In this document: in pieces, positions 1-9,368 of the stretch
Layout: every line of letters begins with the position of its first letter
Position numbering within the stretch: position 1 is the first letter of the stretch
From: an uncultured Sphingomonadaceae bacterium
Lineage (GTDB): Bacteria > Pseudomonadota > Alphaproteobacteria > Sphingomonadales > Sphingomonadaceae
NCBI GenBank assembly: GCA_947494305.1
Contig: CANLUL010000002.1
Location: 674,477 to 738,476 of the forward strand
Direction: 5' to 3'
Length of the DNA: 64,000 bases
Translations under genes and position numbers: made by a program
Notes under the pieces: model-generated
What the model saw: the letters and a program-made list of their open reading frames with translations, nothing else
The model's database searches: none
Told to the model about the DNA's origin: nothing

Positions 1-400
1 CGTTCAATGTCAATCTTCCCATGCTGGTTGTGGTGTTGAACGACTGGGTAACGCTGACAAATGACGCGTCATTTTCATCCAGTATCTCAACAATCTTCGC
101 AAAGTCCGCCAGCGCACGGGTTAGGCGATCAACTTTATAGACGACAATAATATCGATTTTTCCTGCTTTCACATCGTCGAGCATTTGGACAAGGGCAGGG
201 CGCTGCATATTCCCGCCAGACCAACCGCCGTCATCATAAAGCTCAGGAACAGCTTCCCAGCCTTCGCTGGCTTGGCTCATGATGTAGGACGAGCAAGATT
301 CTCGTTGGGCATCGAGGCTGTTGAAGTCCTGCTCCAACCCATCTTCGGTGGATTTACGAGTATAAATTGCACACCGCTTGCGTTTAGCGCGCTCAGTCAT
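1..400 (-). CDS. Large serine recombinase, N-terminal part (cut by window edge)
   Basis: The leftward frame begins at 400 and runs off the window, so only about 133 N-terminal residues are visible. They form a serine-recombinase (resolvase/invertase) catalytic domain. The motif YTRKS near residues 13-17 carries the nucleophilic serine. Further on come SLDAQRE, DDGGWSGG and VYKVDRLTR, all typical of large serine recombinases that integrate or excise phages and islands by cutting att sites through a 5' phosphoserine link. The start overlaps the end of the DUF2924 gene by 8 bp, so the two are probably translated together. The downstream recombinase and zinc-ribbon domains lie outside the window, so completeness cannot be judged. 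Confidence 0.9.
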   Translation of the reverse strand, partial: MTERAKRKRCAIYTRKSTEDGLEQDFNSLDAQRESCSSYIMSQASEGWEAVPELYDDGGWSGGNMQRPALVQMLDDVKAGKIDIIVVYKVDRLTRALADFAKIVEILDENDASFVSVTQSFNTTTSMGRLTLN

Positions 401-851
401 TGGCGGGCACCTTCGGTTTGTATCCACTTCGTTTCTTCAATCCGAAGAAGCGAGGACCAGACCAATGAGCTCCTGTGATCTCGCGAGCGATATGGCTGAG
501 GCTTGCGTAATGTCGGCCTTCAAACTCAAAGCCATCATCACAAACAAGCACGTGGTAGCTTTTACCATTCCATGACCGCACAAGCCGCGTTCCTGTCTTG
601 AGCGAAATTGCATGCATGGGACCAGCTTTGCCTGTTCGTTCGACCCGTTTGCGAAGCCGCTCGATCTCGCGCTTTGTGGCACCCGTCATACTGCCATGGA
701 CACGTTCCTGCAGCCGGTTGGCGATGCCGCGTCGGAGCAGGTCCGGTCCAATGTCCGGAGCAGGCGACTTAAAGGTATCCCGCCAGGCAGACCGCAATTG
801 GGCAGGAGGCATGGCCATTAGCTCTGCCAATCGATTGTCTACCGCACTCAT
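393..851 (-). CDS. DUF2924 domain-containing protein
   Basis: A 152-residue protein of the DUF2924 family. Its N-terminal part (residues 1-50) has the family pattern LxxLxxMPPAQLRxAWRxxF followed by PDLLRRGIANRLQE. The C-terminal half is basic, with the family signature TGTRLVRSWNGKSYHVLV near residues 85-105. The biochemical function is unknown. In Sphingomonadales and Rhizobiales this family sits between a DUF3489 gene and a large serine recombinase, as here. It overlaps the DUF3489 gene by 4 bp and the recombinase by 8 bp, so the three form one translationally coupled operon. By inference it accessorizes recombination or element control. Confidence 0.9.
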   Translation of the reverse strand: MSAVDNRLAELMAMPPAQLRSAWRDTFKSPAPDIGPDLLRRGIANRLQERVHGSMTGATKREIERLRKRVERTGKAGPMHAISLKTGTRLVRSWNGKSYHVLVCDDGFEFEGRHYASLSHIAREITGAHWSGPRFFGLKKRSGYKPKVPAND

Positions 852-1090
852 GCTGCACCTTTTGGCTCTTTATCGCTTGGGTTTTGTGTGATGCGATAGG
901 CGGTGGCGTCATCACCGCGCTGTTCGCGTACAAGCGCACAGCCCTTCTTGCGCAGGCCTGTCAGAAATGCACGGACGCTATTTTGCTGCCATTCCGTTGC
1001 TTTGCATATCTCGTCGAGAGTAGCGCCTTTGGATCGTGATAGCAGCGCAATGACTTTTGCTGACTTGGTTTGAGGTTTTGTGTTTGCCAT
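848..1090 (-). CDS. DUF3489 domain-containing protein
   Basis: An 80-residue basic protein with the DUF3489 winged-helix-like core. The segment KVIALLSRSKGATLDEICKA is followed by WQQNSVRAFLTGLRKKG and a C-terminal beta-hairpin ending in AYRI. The start at 1090 was chosen because family members begin a few residues before the conserved KTAKVIALL helix; the open frame extends upstream to 1360 but that sequence is not family-like. It is first in the DUF3489-DUF2924-recombinase operon and overlaps the next gene by ATGA. A DNA-binding role for the element is plausible but unproven. Confidence 0.85.
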   Translation of the reverse strand: MANTKPQTKSAKVIALLSRSKGATLDEICKATEWQQNSVRAFLTGLRKKGCALVREQRGDDATAYRITQNPSDKEPKGAA

Positions 1091-1684
1091 CTTGTGTCTC
1101 CAGCTTGGCGCTGGCGAATCCAGCGCTTCCACTGACGCTGGGCCGCAGATCGCTTGTGAGGCGGGCGGCTCGTCGCAAATGATGTTTGCGACACCAACAG
1201 CAATGCTCGAACAAACACTGAAGTCCAGTCGTTTATATTCACAAATGCAAAAGCTGCATGTGGACTTCCATGCCAAGTCGAGCATAGGTTCTGACATGGC
1301 ATTCACAGATGACGAAATTGATCCGATCAAGGTGCGAACTGGATTGTTTGCGCTTATCACAGCAAGGCTCGAAGATGTACATGAAGTCGGCGTGAAGGGT
1401 CAGGCCACCAAGATCGGCAATCAAAATATTGGCGATTTGATTGTTGATCTGCGTTCGATGCTCGATGAAATCGATATTCAAATTGATGCGATCGATTTGT
1501 TGCATGATCTCTAGTGACAGTTTGCCGATCTGCGGCTTTCTAATCAACTGCTGTCACTTTGCCTCGGGTCCGGAACTGGGCCGATTGTAGAATGTCTGGT
1601 TCTACCAGCTTTGGGCGGATTGTCCGGTTTTGACGCTTTGGATGCAAAAGCAGACTCCGCTAAACCCGTGATCGAATATAATTG
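1091..1684. other. Intergenic stretch with a weak open frame and a dispersed repeat copy
   Basis: I see no well-supported gene. A plus-strand frame (usable start 1204, end 1514, about 103 codons) has helix-rich composition in its C-terminal third (IVDLRSMLDEIDIQIDAIDLL). It lacks a ribosome-binding site and resembles no family I know, so it is possible but unlikely. The right part (1574-1603) matches the extragenic repeat also found at 14743 and, inverted, at 43641. Confidence 0.4.
1574..1603 (+). repeat. Dispersed extragenic repeat, type 1, copy A
   Basis: Aligned by eye, this 30-nt segment matches 14743-14772 at 25 of 30 positions. Its reverse complement matches 43641-43667 at 24 of 27 positions, centred on CAATCGGCCCAGTT. 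All three copies are intergenic. Confidence 0.6.
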
Positions 1685-3235
1685 TCATTGTTTGGCAGAT
1701 TGCATTCGTTCTCGCTCAATCCTGCGTTGACGTCTTTGCCTAACCAGCCGCGCAGCCTCAGATGGTGCATAGTACATCCGACCGTCGCCCGACGCTTGAG
1801 CCTGCACGATTAATCCTTCTGGCAAAATATGCAGTCGCTCCAGTTTCGCGTCGATCAATCGTCCACGAAATACAAACCCTTCCAGCGGCTCTGCTTTCAG
1901 CCAGTCATCTGCTTTCTTCAGACCATCATTATAGTCTGTGGTGAAATCGTAGCTAATTTTTCCAATCAGTTCGGCATCAATTTCATCCTTGCTGACCGCG
2001 CCGACCATTGCGTTGAACAGCCGGTTGTTGGTGCGACTGATCACCGTTAGATTTGAAATTCCGATAGTCTTTTTCGGGATATCCAGTCGGGGCCGGGCAA
2101 CGATCCAGATTTTCCCTTCAACGTCCCCGAGCCATCGGATTGGTTCCTTGACGGTCAAGCCGATACCAATCGCTATCTTGCCGCCATCGACTCCGAAAAT
2201 CTCAACATCATTGAATCGTGCCTCGGCTGACGAACCATCTTCTAGCCGAACCGTTTGGAATGTCCCCAGTTCGAGAGCCTGCTCAACGGGTTTTTGCAAA
2301 ACTGAATAGGGAATATGAAAAGGCACATTCACAAAAATTCCGCTGGGAGGCAGATTGCGCATCAAACTGGGTAAGGGTGTGATTTCTGGATCTTCGGGAC
2401 GCGGGCCAAAAATGGTTCTGGTTTGCGCACGGGTGGCGAGACTGACGATCAATCGACCACCACGGACTGTGTAACCGGCATAGCCAATTTGTTCGGGTTT
2501 AAAGCTCACCCATATTTCCGGGTCAGATTTTGCGCGCGCAGAGGTAAATCCCTCCCGCCATATGTTCTGGGCCTTTTGACGGGCATTGAGACTGTTGATC
2601 AATCGTGGCAGTCGCCGTTCGATTTGTGCTGCTATCTTTCTGACTTCCGGATCGACCCGAGATGTGAATTCAATACGCCGATCCAGAAAATCAATGCCCG
2701 GCTTTTTTCTCCAGGCATAGTTCACATCGACTTTTGCCGATGGTCTCCAATCCCCGCTTAGCGATAAACGCAGATGCATGGTCACCAGCATCGAACCAGT
2801 CGCGGTCTCTTTTTTGATGATACCGCCAATATTGCGTGCCTGAACACGGGCATCAATCGGGATTGTGATTTTCAGTTTCTGACCAGACCCAGTCAGACGA
2901 ATACGCCCACGGTCGATGTTACCGACCAATGTGCATTTGATATCGGGAATCAGTTTTGATTTTGTCTTGAGGCAGATTTTTTGAGGTTCGTTGATGGTAG
3001 CGACGCGCCTTGGGATATCTTTGTTCAGCATATCTTCGAATATCTTCAGGCTGCCACTGACAGGGATGAAGATAGTGGATGTCTGCTTTGCCAGCGTAAC
3101 CTCTGATCGAATTTCGGTGGGAATGGGTGCAGGAGGTGGTTCTTCGAGGTTGGAAAAGAACCAAATTGCAGCCCCGGCAACTAGAATTATTAGCGCCGCG
3201 ATGACCCCGAGCAGGATTTTGACGCCAAGCTTCAT
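1685..3235 (-). CDS. DUF4403 family membrane-anchored protein
   Basis: A 516-residue protein with an N-terminal hydrophobic segment (residues 6-28, ILLGVIAALIILVAGAAIWF) and a large periplasmic domain matching DUF4403. Recognisable parts are the early STIFIPVSGSLKIFEDMLN segment, the YAWRKKPGIDFLDRRIEFTS segment and the closing region on long amphipathic strands. DUF4403 proteins contain lipid-binding TULIP/BPI-like folds by remote homology; that is family knowledge, not visible here. The ATG at 3235 was chosen because it places the membrane segment at the N-terminus and overlaps the stop of the upstream channel gene by ATGA. The C-terminus is very basic (RQRRQRRIERER). Confidence 0.85.
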   Translation of the reverse strand: MKLGVKILLGVIAALIILVAGAAIWFFSNLEEPPPAPIPTEIRSEVTLAKQTSTIFIPVSGSLKIFEDMLNKDIPRRVATINEPQKICLKTKSKLIPDIKCTLVGNIDRGRIRLTGSGQKLKITIPIDARVQARNIGGIIKKETATGSMLVTMHLRLSLSGDWRPSAKVDVNYAWRKKPGIDFLDRRIEFTSRVDPEVRKIAAQIERRLPRLINSLNARQKAQNIWREGFTSARAKSDPEIWVSFKPEQIGYAGYTVRGGRLIVSLATRAQTRTIFGPRPEDPEITPLPSLMRNLPPSGIFVNVPFHIPYSVLQKPVEQALELGTFQTVRLEDGSSAEARFNDVEIFGVDGGKIAIGIGLTVKEPIRWLGDVEGKIWIVARPRLDIPKKTIGISNLTVISRTNNRLFNAMVGAVSKDEIDAELIGKISYDFTTDYNDGLKKADDWLKAEPLEGFVFRGRLIDAKLERLHILPEGLIVQAQASGDGRMYYAPSEAARLVRQRRQRRIERERMQSAKQ

Positions 3236-3660
3236 TGCTCGGTTTGAGCCGCCCTGAGTCTGGAAATGAATTCTATGAAGAAGGCTGTTGCCAGACTGAA
3301 CAATATTAGACCGTTGGCTGCGATCAGACCGGAAAGCAGCCGCCATTCTTTACCAATAACAATGTCACCATACCCCAGCGTCGTCATCGATACGACAGAG
3401 AAGTATAGTGCGGTTTCCAGTTCCTGAAATTGACCCAGGATCAGGAACGCGGATGCCCAAATCCAGACGCCAATACTGATCGCGGCCAGCATCCACAATA
3501 CCACCATCAGCAAAGCAAGCATGAATTTCAAGAGCTTGCGACCGGTTGTCAGGCGACTTCCGGCTTTCGACAGGACTGCTGAGGCGATACCAATAAAACT
3601 AACTTCAACGACAATAGTTGCGCAGACCAGCCCAGATCCCAAAAGCAATTGTGATAGCAT
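3232..3660 (-). CDS. Two-transmembrane potassium channel family protein
   Basis: A 142-residue protein with an N-terminal hydrophobic helix, a second helix at about 45-78, a pore loop carrying the K+ selectivity filter TTLGYGD (residues 93-99) and a C-terminal helix (about 108-132). This is the Ion_trans_2 architecture. It should form a tetrameric K+ pore in the inner membrane. There is no RCK or cyclic-nucleotide domain, so gating is not evident. The ATG at 3660 is preceded by GGGAGAACAGGGACAA, a good ribosome-binding context. Its stop overlaps the DUF4403 start (ATGA), making a two-gene operon divergent from the efflux operon. Confidence 0.86.
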   Translation of the reverse strand: MLSQLLLGSGLVCATIVVEVSFIGIASAVLSKAGSRLTTGRKLLKFMLALLMVVLWMLAAISIGVWIWASAFLILGQFQELETALYFSVVSMTTLGYGDIVIGKEWRLLSGLIAANGLILFSLATAFFIEFISRLRAAQTEQ

Positions 3661-3793
3661 TTGTCCCTGTTCTCCCCGACAGTACTTATAGGCCCTTTGG
3701 TATAGGGGTGTTTTCAGATAGCTATAAATAGCGCATGATGACAGCGTACATTTATTGATTCTCGGGAAGGTCAGGATTTTGGCGGGTTTGCGT

Positions 3794-4855
3794 ATGCATT
3801 CAAATGTATTTTCAAAGATTCTTGGTGTCTTGGCTATTGGCATGCTTGCTTCCTGTTCAGGCGGCGAAGTTGAAGAACCGGAAATCGTCCGACCGGCAAA
3901 ATTGCATGTTGTCCAAAAATCTGAAGATCGCCTCGAAATCAACTTTCCGGCAGTGATTGAAGCCAGCGCGTCTTCGACCCTGACATTTCAGGTCGGCGGT
4001 TTGCTGCAAAGCCTGCCCATCCGGGAGGGGCAGTTTGTCCGCAAAGGCGGTGTAATCGGTGTTTTGGACAAAAGGCGATATAACAACGCTGTTGCATCGG
4101 CCCGTGCGGAATATGCCAATGCACAATCCGAATATCAAAGCGCGGTTCGGTTGCTGGAAGAAGATGCGATCGCTCGGATTGCGGTCAACCAACGCCGTGC
4201 GAAACGCGATATCGCAAAGGCCAATCTGGACAGCACGTTGAAAGATTTGGCTGACACAACGTTACGCGCACCCTTTTCGGGCGTGGTCGCGACAAAGCAC
4301 GCAACGCGGTTTGAAAATGTTCAACCCAATCAGGAGATTGTGACCTTGCAATCCACAGGCGAGGTCGAAGCCACGGTCAACGTTCCCAGTAATATAGTTG
4401 CACGGATCGATCAGACGAAAGAAGCCCAAGCCTATATTCTGCTCAATGCAGCACCGGATGTCAGGATTCCGGGCCAGTTTCGATCGGCTGCCACACAAGC
4501 AGACACACAGACACAGACTTTTCGCGTTAAATTCGCGTTTAGCCCGCCTCCCGGATTGAACATACTGCCCGGGATGACCGGTTCGGTTATCGGAAGCCGT
4601 GAATTAATAACCGACGGCAAATCGGAGGCGCAAATATCCGTACCGCTCGGCGCCATTCAGGCCGAAGGTAAAAAACGCTTTGTCTGGGTCGTCAACAAGA
4701 AGACCATGAAAGTGAAGAAGCGCGCAGTGCAGGTCGCAGAAGATGTCGGCGAGGAAGTTTCGATTGTGAGCGGTCTGAAAGCCGGTGAAACCATTGTCGC
4801 AGCCGGCGCTGCCTATCTGCACGATGACATGAAAATTCGGCCCTATGAGGGTTGA
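3794..4855 (+). CDS. RND efflux periplasmic adaptor (membrane fusion) lipoprotein
   Basis: A 353-residue HlyD/AcrA-type adaptor that bridges the inner-membrane RND pump and the outer-membrane channel. The N-terminus is a lipoprotein signal with lipobox LASC (about residues 16-20). Next come a lipoyl/barrel-sandwich half (FQVGGLLQSLPIREGQFVRKG), an alpha-hairpin rich in Ala, Glu and Arg (about 95-140), the second lipoyl half (TTLRAPFSGVV) and beta-barrel and membrane-proximal domains ending near GETIVAAGAAYL. It is the first gene of a tight operon: the pump starts 6 bp downstream and its stop overlaps the outer-membrane gene. The ATG at 3794 places the signal sequence correctly; a TTG at 3755 is an unlikely alternative. 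Confidence 0.92.
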   Translation: MHSNVFSKILGVLAIGMLASCSGGEVEEPEIVRPAKLHVVQKSEDRLEINFPAVIEASASSTLTFQVGGLLQSLPIREGQFVRKGGVIGVLDKRRYNNAVASARAEYANAQSEYQSAVRLLEEDAIARIAVNQRRAKRDIAKANLDSTLKDLADTTLRAPFSGVVATKHATRFENVQPNQEIVTLQSTGEVEATVNVPSNIVARIDQTKEAQAYILLNAAPDVRIPGQFRSAATQADTQTQTFRVKFAFSPPPGLNILPGMTGSVIGSRELITDGKSEAQISVPLGAIQAEGKKRFVWVVNKKTMKVKKRAVQVAEDVGEEVSIVSGLKAGETIVAAGAAYLHDDMKIRPYEG

Positions 4856-4861
4856 TCGTTA

Positions 4862-7800
4862 ATGCCTGATCTCGCAGAATTTTCGATCAAAAACCGTCTG
4901 ATAATGTTCATCATTATTGCCCTCTCGGTGGCGGGCGGTTGGTATAGCTATCAAAACATCGCGCGGTTCGAAGACCCGGAATTCACTATCCGCACGGCGC
5001 AGATTGTGACGTCCTATCCCGGGGCGACGCCGGAAGAAGTTGCAAATGAAGTGACAGAAACACTGGAGAGCGCGGTTCAGCAACTTCAGGAAGTCGAGGA
5101 AATTCGGTCGGTATCCTCTGCAGGGCGTTCGGAAATTAGTGTTGATATTCTCTATAGTTTCTCTCCAGAAAAATCAGACTTGCAACAAATCTGGAGCAAG
5201 CTGAGGAACAAGGTCAATGACGTCCAGAACCGGTTGCCGCCAGGTGTGGAAACTTCGGTGGTCAACGATGATTTCGGAGATGTTTACGGGCTTTACTACC
5301 TCGTTACCGGTGACGGATATACTTCCGCTGAGCTCTATGAGTATATCCGGTCGCTGCGCACAGACCTGCTGTCAGTGGATGATGTGGCCAAGGTCCAGCC
5401 ACTGGGCATGCAGCAGGAAGCAATATTCGTCGAAATATCTCGCGAACGTACGAGCGCATTGGGATTATCTGTCGATCAGATTTATGGCGATCTTGCACAA
5501 CAGAATTCTGTGACCCCGGCTGGCGATATCAAGCTGGGAGAGCGTAGGTTAAAATTCCAGCCGACCGGCAAGATAGACTCGGTTGATGCGATAGGCGATC
5601 TTGTTATTTCAACCGCGACCAGCGGTACAATCGTCCGGTTGCGAGATGTTGCTACAGTCACGCGAGGATATCAGGACCCGCCCAGTTTTATCGTCCGCTG
5701 GAATGGCAAGCCCGCCATCGCGATGGGCATTTCCAATATATCCGGTGCCAATGTTGCCAAAATGGGTGCAGCAATTGACGCCAAGCTGGAAGAAACCAAG
5801 GCACTCCGCCCTGTTGGTGTTGAGATACATGAATATTATCATCAGGGTAAGATCGTCGAGGTCGCAGTCTCTGATTTTGCACTGAACGTTATTGCGGCGT
5901 TGGTAATCGTGCTAGTTACATTGTTTTTCTTCATGGGCTTGCGATCAGCAATTGTAATCGGCGCGGTCTTGATCCTGACCATTGCTGCAACGCTGGCGAC
6001 CATGTATTTCATGAACATTCCCATGCACCGGATATCTCTGGGCGCGCTGATCATTGCGCTGGGTATGCTGGTCGACAATGCCATCGTGGTCACCGAAGGA
6101 ATATTGGTCGGGACACAGCAAGGACGCAAAAAGCTCGACGTCGCTAAGGATATCGTCAAGCGAACGAAATGGCCGTTGCTCGGCGGTACGCTGGTCGGCA
6201 TTATCGCCTTTGCCCCGATCGGCTTCGCACCGGGGAGCACGGCAGAATATACTGGCGACCTCTTTTGGGTGGTCATGATCTCTCTGCTGTTTAGCTGGAT
6301 CTTCGCAATTACCGCTGTGCCGCTTTTTGCCGATATGTTGTTTCCTGAGGCGGAAGAAGGAGAAGTCGAAGAGAAGCCCGAGCATATCTTCTTTGTTCGC
6401 TATAAATCATTCATGCGTCAGGTGATGGCGCGCTCGAAACTTGCTGTATTGATGGTTGTCGGGCTTTTTGCGCTATCGGTATTTGGTTTCACCTTTGTCA
6501 CTCCAGGCTTTTTCCCGCCTTCGACATCGCCGCAAATTGTGGTCGACTTCTTCCTGCCAGAGGGCATGGATATTACCAAGACCGATGCGTCAATGAAACG
6601 AGTCGAAAAACATGTCCAGAAACTCGATGGCGTCAAGGATGTGCAGACCTTGGTGGGGCAAGGAACGCTTCGCTACATGCTGGTCTATAGTCCGGAATCG
6701 CCCAGTTCCGCTTATGGCCAATTGCTCATAAAAACCGACGAATATGATTCCATTCCCGCACTGCTCCCTAAAATTCAAAATTATATCGACGCCAACTTCC
6801 CCGATGCTCAAGCCAAGGTCTGGCAGTTTCAGCTTGGGCCCGGTGGCGGTTCGAAAATTGAGGCGGAATTTTCCGGCCCCGATCCGGATGTTCTGCGAGA
6901 ATTGGCCAATCAGGCCAAAGCCATCATGGCAGCCGACGGCGGCGCAATTTCGATCAAGGATGACTGGCGGCAACCGGTCAGCGTGATTGAACCAGAATAT
7001 AATGCCGACAACGGCCGGCGGCTTGGTATCTCTCGGGAAGATTTGGCCGATGCACTCAGGACCAATTTCTCTGGCCGCAATGTGGGAGTCTACCGCGAAG
7101 AGGATCAGCTGATCTCGATCATCGCCCGCGCGCCAGACCGGGAAAGGCTGAATGCCGAAAGCCTGCGCGGAATCACTATTACCAGCCCCATTACGGGCAA
7201 GTCTGTTCCCATATTGGAAGTTGTCGATGGCTTTGAAACCAAATGGCAAAATTCGCGATTGCGCCGTGTTGACCGGATCTGGACCATCAATGCACAAAGC
7301 GATCCGCTGCCTGGTGAGTTGCAGTCGGTGCTGCGTGAACGCATAGCGCCTGCTATCGAGGCGATTGAGTTGCCAGAGGGTTACAGCTTTGAATGGGGTG
7401 GTGAATATGGTGACAGCGCCGAAGCCAATAGTAGTCTGGCTAGCACGATTCCCATGGGCATTTTGGCGATGGTTTTGGTGGTCGTCGTTCTTTTCAATGC
7501 ATTGAAACAACCACTGGTGATCTGGCTGGTCGTGCCGTTGTCACTTATTGGCGTGGTATTCGGGTTGCTGGTAACCGGTATGCCGATGGAATTTATGGCG
7601 ATACTGGGATTACTATCTCTCTCGGGATTATTGATCAAAAATGCGATTGTGCTCGTTGATCAAATGGACCTGGAAATCCGCGAAGGCAAACCGCGTTATG
7701 ATGCAGTGCTCGACTCCGCTGCCAGTCGTGTCCGTCCTGTTATGATGGGCTCGTTGACTACCGTTTTGGGCGTCATCCCGCTTTTCCTTGATGCGTTTTT

Positions 7801-7936
7801 TAAATCAATGGCGGTTGTTTTGGTCTTTGGCCTGACGTTCGCGACCGTTTTAACGCTCGTCATCATTCCGGTGCTCTATACAATGTTCTTTGGCATCAAA
7901 CCCGAAGAAACAGCGGGAGAGGCAGTGGAAGCATGA
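4862..7936 (+). CDS. RND superfamily efflux pump permease (HAE1-like)
   Basis: A 1024-residue proton-driven inner-membrane pump, the usual RND length. It shows the duplicated plan: an N-terminal helix, a large periplasmic loop beginning with the pore-domain signature FEDPEFTIRTAQIVTSYPGATPEEVANEV, a bundle of helices at about 340-540, a second porter loop and a second bundle from about 860. The TM4 relay motif is GMLVDNAIVV, with Asp followed by Asn where many HAE1 pumps have Asp-Asp. The second copy is LLIKNAIVLVDQ. It works with the adaptor upstream (6 bp gap) and the outer-membrane lipoprotein downstream (4-bp overlap). The substrate cannot be read from sequence. Confidence 0.96.
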   Translation: MPDLAEFSIKNRLIMFIIIALSVAGGWYSYQNIARFEDPEFTIRTAQIVTSYPGATPEEVANEVTETLESAVQQLQEVEEIRSVSSAGRSEISVDILYSFSPEKSDLQQIWSKLRNKVNDVQNRLPPGVETSVVNDDFGDVYGLYYLVTGDGYTSAELYEYIRSLRTDLLSVDDVAKVQPLGMQQEAIFVEISRERTSALGLSVDQIYGDLAQQNSVTPAGDIKLGERRLKFQPTGKIDSVDAIGDLVISTATSGTIVRLRDVATVTRGYQDPPSFIVRWNGKPAIAMGISNISGANVAKMGAAIDAKLEETKALRPVGVEIHEYYHQGKIVEVAVSDFALNVIAALVIVLVTLFFFMGLRSAIVIGAVLILTIAATLATMYFMNIPMHRISLGALIIALGMLVDNAIVVTEGILVGTQQGRKKLDVAKDIVKRTKWPLLGGTLVGIIAFAPIGFAPGSTAEYTGDLFWVVMISLLFSWIFAITAVPLFADMLFPEAEEGEVEEKPEHIFFVRYKSFMRQVMARSKLAVLMVVGLFALSVFGFTFVTPGFFPPSTSPQIVVDFFLPEGMDITKTDASMKRVEKHVQKLDGVKDVQTLVGQGTLRYMLVYSPESPSSAYGQLLIKTDEYDSIPALLPKIQNYIDANFPDAQAKVWQFQLGPGGGSKIEAEFSGPDPDVLRELANQAKAIMAADGGAISIKDDWRQPVSVIEPEYNADNGRRLGISREDLADALRTNFSGRNVGVYREEDQLISIIARAPDRERLNAESLRGITITSPITGKSVPILEVVDGFETKWQNSRLRRVDRIWTINAQSDPLPGELQSVLRERIAPAIEAIELPEGYSFEWGGEYGDSAEANSSLASTIPMGILAMVLVVVVLFNALKQPLVIWLVVPLSLIGVVFGLLVTGMPMEFMAILGLLSLSGLLIKNAIVLVDQMDLEIREGKPRYDAVLDSAASRVRPVMMGSLTTVLGVIPLFLDAFFKSMAVVLVFGLTFATVLTLVIIPVLYTMFFGIKPEETAGEAVEA

Positions 7937-9360
7937 AGATAGCACATTTGAAACTCACCGCTGCACTGCTTGCCACAACGGGACTCCTCTCCGCTTGTGC
8001 CAGCACTGGTCCGGCCACCGATGCTGAAACCAGCGCTTTCGCAGCCGAAAGCCTGCCTCCGGTTCCACCGGGATGGACATCGGCGCGTGAAAAAGTCGGC
8101 GTTGTCAAAGTCGGCTGGATTGCGGCATTTGGTGATCGCGAACTTGAAAAGCTCGTAGAAGAGGCGCTTCGCAACAATCGCAATCTTCGCGCCGCTGCTG
8201 CCAATGTCAGACGCTCGTGGGCATTGGCCCGGCAGGCCGGTTCACCAAGGTTGCCTAGCGTGAATGGCAGTGCAGGAGCGCAACGAAATCAACCGCTTGA
8301 AAATGGTGGGAATAATTCTTTCTCACTGGGTTTGCAGGCCAGTTACGAAGTGGACATCTGGAATCGGATTGCGGCGGGCGAACGTGCTGCGGTGGAAAGC
8401 GCAAGGGCGACCGAAGCGGACTACCTTTTCTCGCAATATTCTATAGCGGCCGCCGTTGCCCAATCCTATTTTCTAGTCATTGAAGCGGATGAACAGATTG
8501 CCGTGGCGCAGGGCATTGTCGATGCACTCATTGAAATCCGGCGCGTAGTCCGGCTGCGTTATCGCTATGGTTTTGCTTCGGCTTATGACGTGTCTTTGGC
8601 GGAATCCGATTTGGCCTCGGCCCTCGACAGTTTGGAAACCGCAAAGAACGGCAAACTGGAAACGCTTCGCAATCTTGAGGCGGTGATTGGTCGCTATCCC
8701 GGTGCCAATTTGCAGACACCAAGCCTCTTACCGCCACATCCTTTGCTGCCCGGAGCGGGATTGCCATCCAGCTTACTGGAGCGCCGCCCGGATATTATCG
8801 CAGCTGAGCGCACGATCGCGGCAGCTATAAACAACCGCAAAGTGGCCGAGGCGGCAAAATTACCCAGCTTGCAATTGTCCAGCACTCTTGGCGGCGCGTC
8901 AGGCCAACTAGAGAACGTCCTCGACCCGGCAAATATTGTCTGGACACTGGCGGCCAATATTCTTGCCCCGATTTTTGACGGTGGTGCGCGTGATGCACAG
9001 GTTGATATTTCCGAAGCTGATGTCGAGGCTGCCGTCGCGGCATATGCAAACACGGCAATAACTGCGTTCACTGAAGTTGAAGTCGCACTGGATCGCGGTG
9101 TTTCTCTTCGGAAACGGCGTATCGCGCTGGAACAGCAGGTCGAGGGAATTCGAAATGCGCTGCGGCTCTCAAACCTGCAATATAAAGAAGGCGAGATTGA
9201 TCTGATCGATTTGCTCTCCGTCCAGCAACGGGTGTTCGGAGCGGAAAGCAGCTTGATCGCACTCAAACGCGCACAGCTTAATCAGTATCTTGAATTGTGT
9301 TTGGCATTGGGCGGTGATTGGAAGAACGTCCCACCGGCTGATGATGATACCGGACAATAG
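7933..9360 (+). CDS. Outer-membrane efflux lipoprotein, NodT/TolC family
   Basis: A 475-residue outer-membrane factor completing the tripartite pump. The N-terminus is a lipoprotein signal with lipobox LSAC. The body shows two repeats of the OEP domain with long Ala/Glu/Arg-rich helices. Family signatures include SYEVDIWNRIAAGERAAVESARAT, LLERRPDIIAAERTIAAA and the conserved LSNLQYKEGEIDLIDLLSVQQ near the end. It starts within the stop of the pump gene (ATGA), so it is translationally coupled. Confidence 0.95.
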   Translation: MKIAHLKLTAALLATTGLLSACASTGPATDAETSAFAAESLPPVPPGWTSAREKVGVVKVGWIAAFGDRELEKLVEEALRNNRNLRAAAANVRRSWALARQAGSPRLPSVNGSAGAQRNQPLENGGNNSFSLGLQASYEVDIWNRIAAGERAAVESARATEADYLFSQYSIAAAVAQSYFLVIEADEQIAVAQGIVDALIEIRRVVRLRYRYGFASAYDVSLAESDLASALDSLETAKNGKLETLRNLEAVIGRYPGANLQTPSLLPPHPLLPGAGLPSSLLERRPDIIAAERTIAAAINNRKVAEAAKLPSLQLSSTLGGASGQLENVLDPANIVWTLAANILAPIFDGGARDAQVDISEADVEAAVAAYANTAITAFTEVEVALDRGVSLRKRRIALEQQVEGIRNALRLSNLQYKEGEIDLIDLLSVQQRVFGAESSLIALKRAQLNQYLELCLALGGDWKNVPPADDDTGQ

Positions 9361-9368
9361 GACCGGCA

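Noticed and set aside
1080..1514. Plus-strand frame of up to 144 codons opposite the DUF3489 start
   Set aside because: Its first part is antisense to DUF3489 and no ribosome-binding site precedes any start. The C-terminal part alone is protein-like, so it is mentioned only as a weak possibility.
6590..7510. 306-codon open frame on the minus strand inside the RND pump gene
   Set aside because: It lies antisense to well-conserved pump sequence, has no recognised domain, and its composition is explained by the codon pattern of the plus-strand gene.
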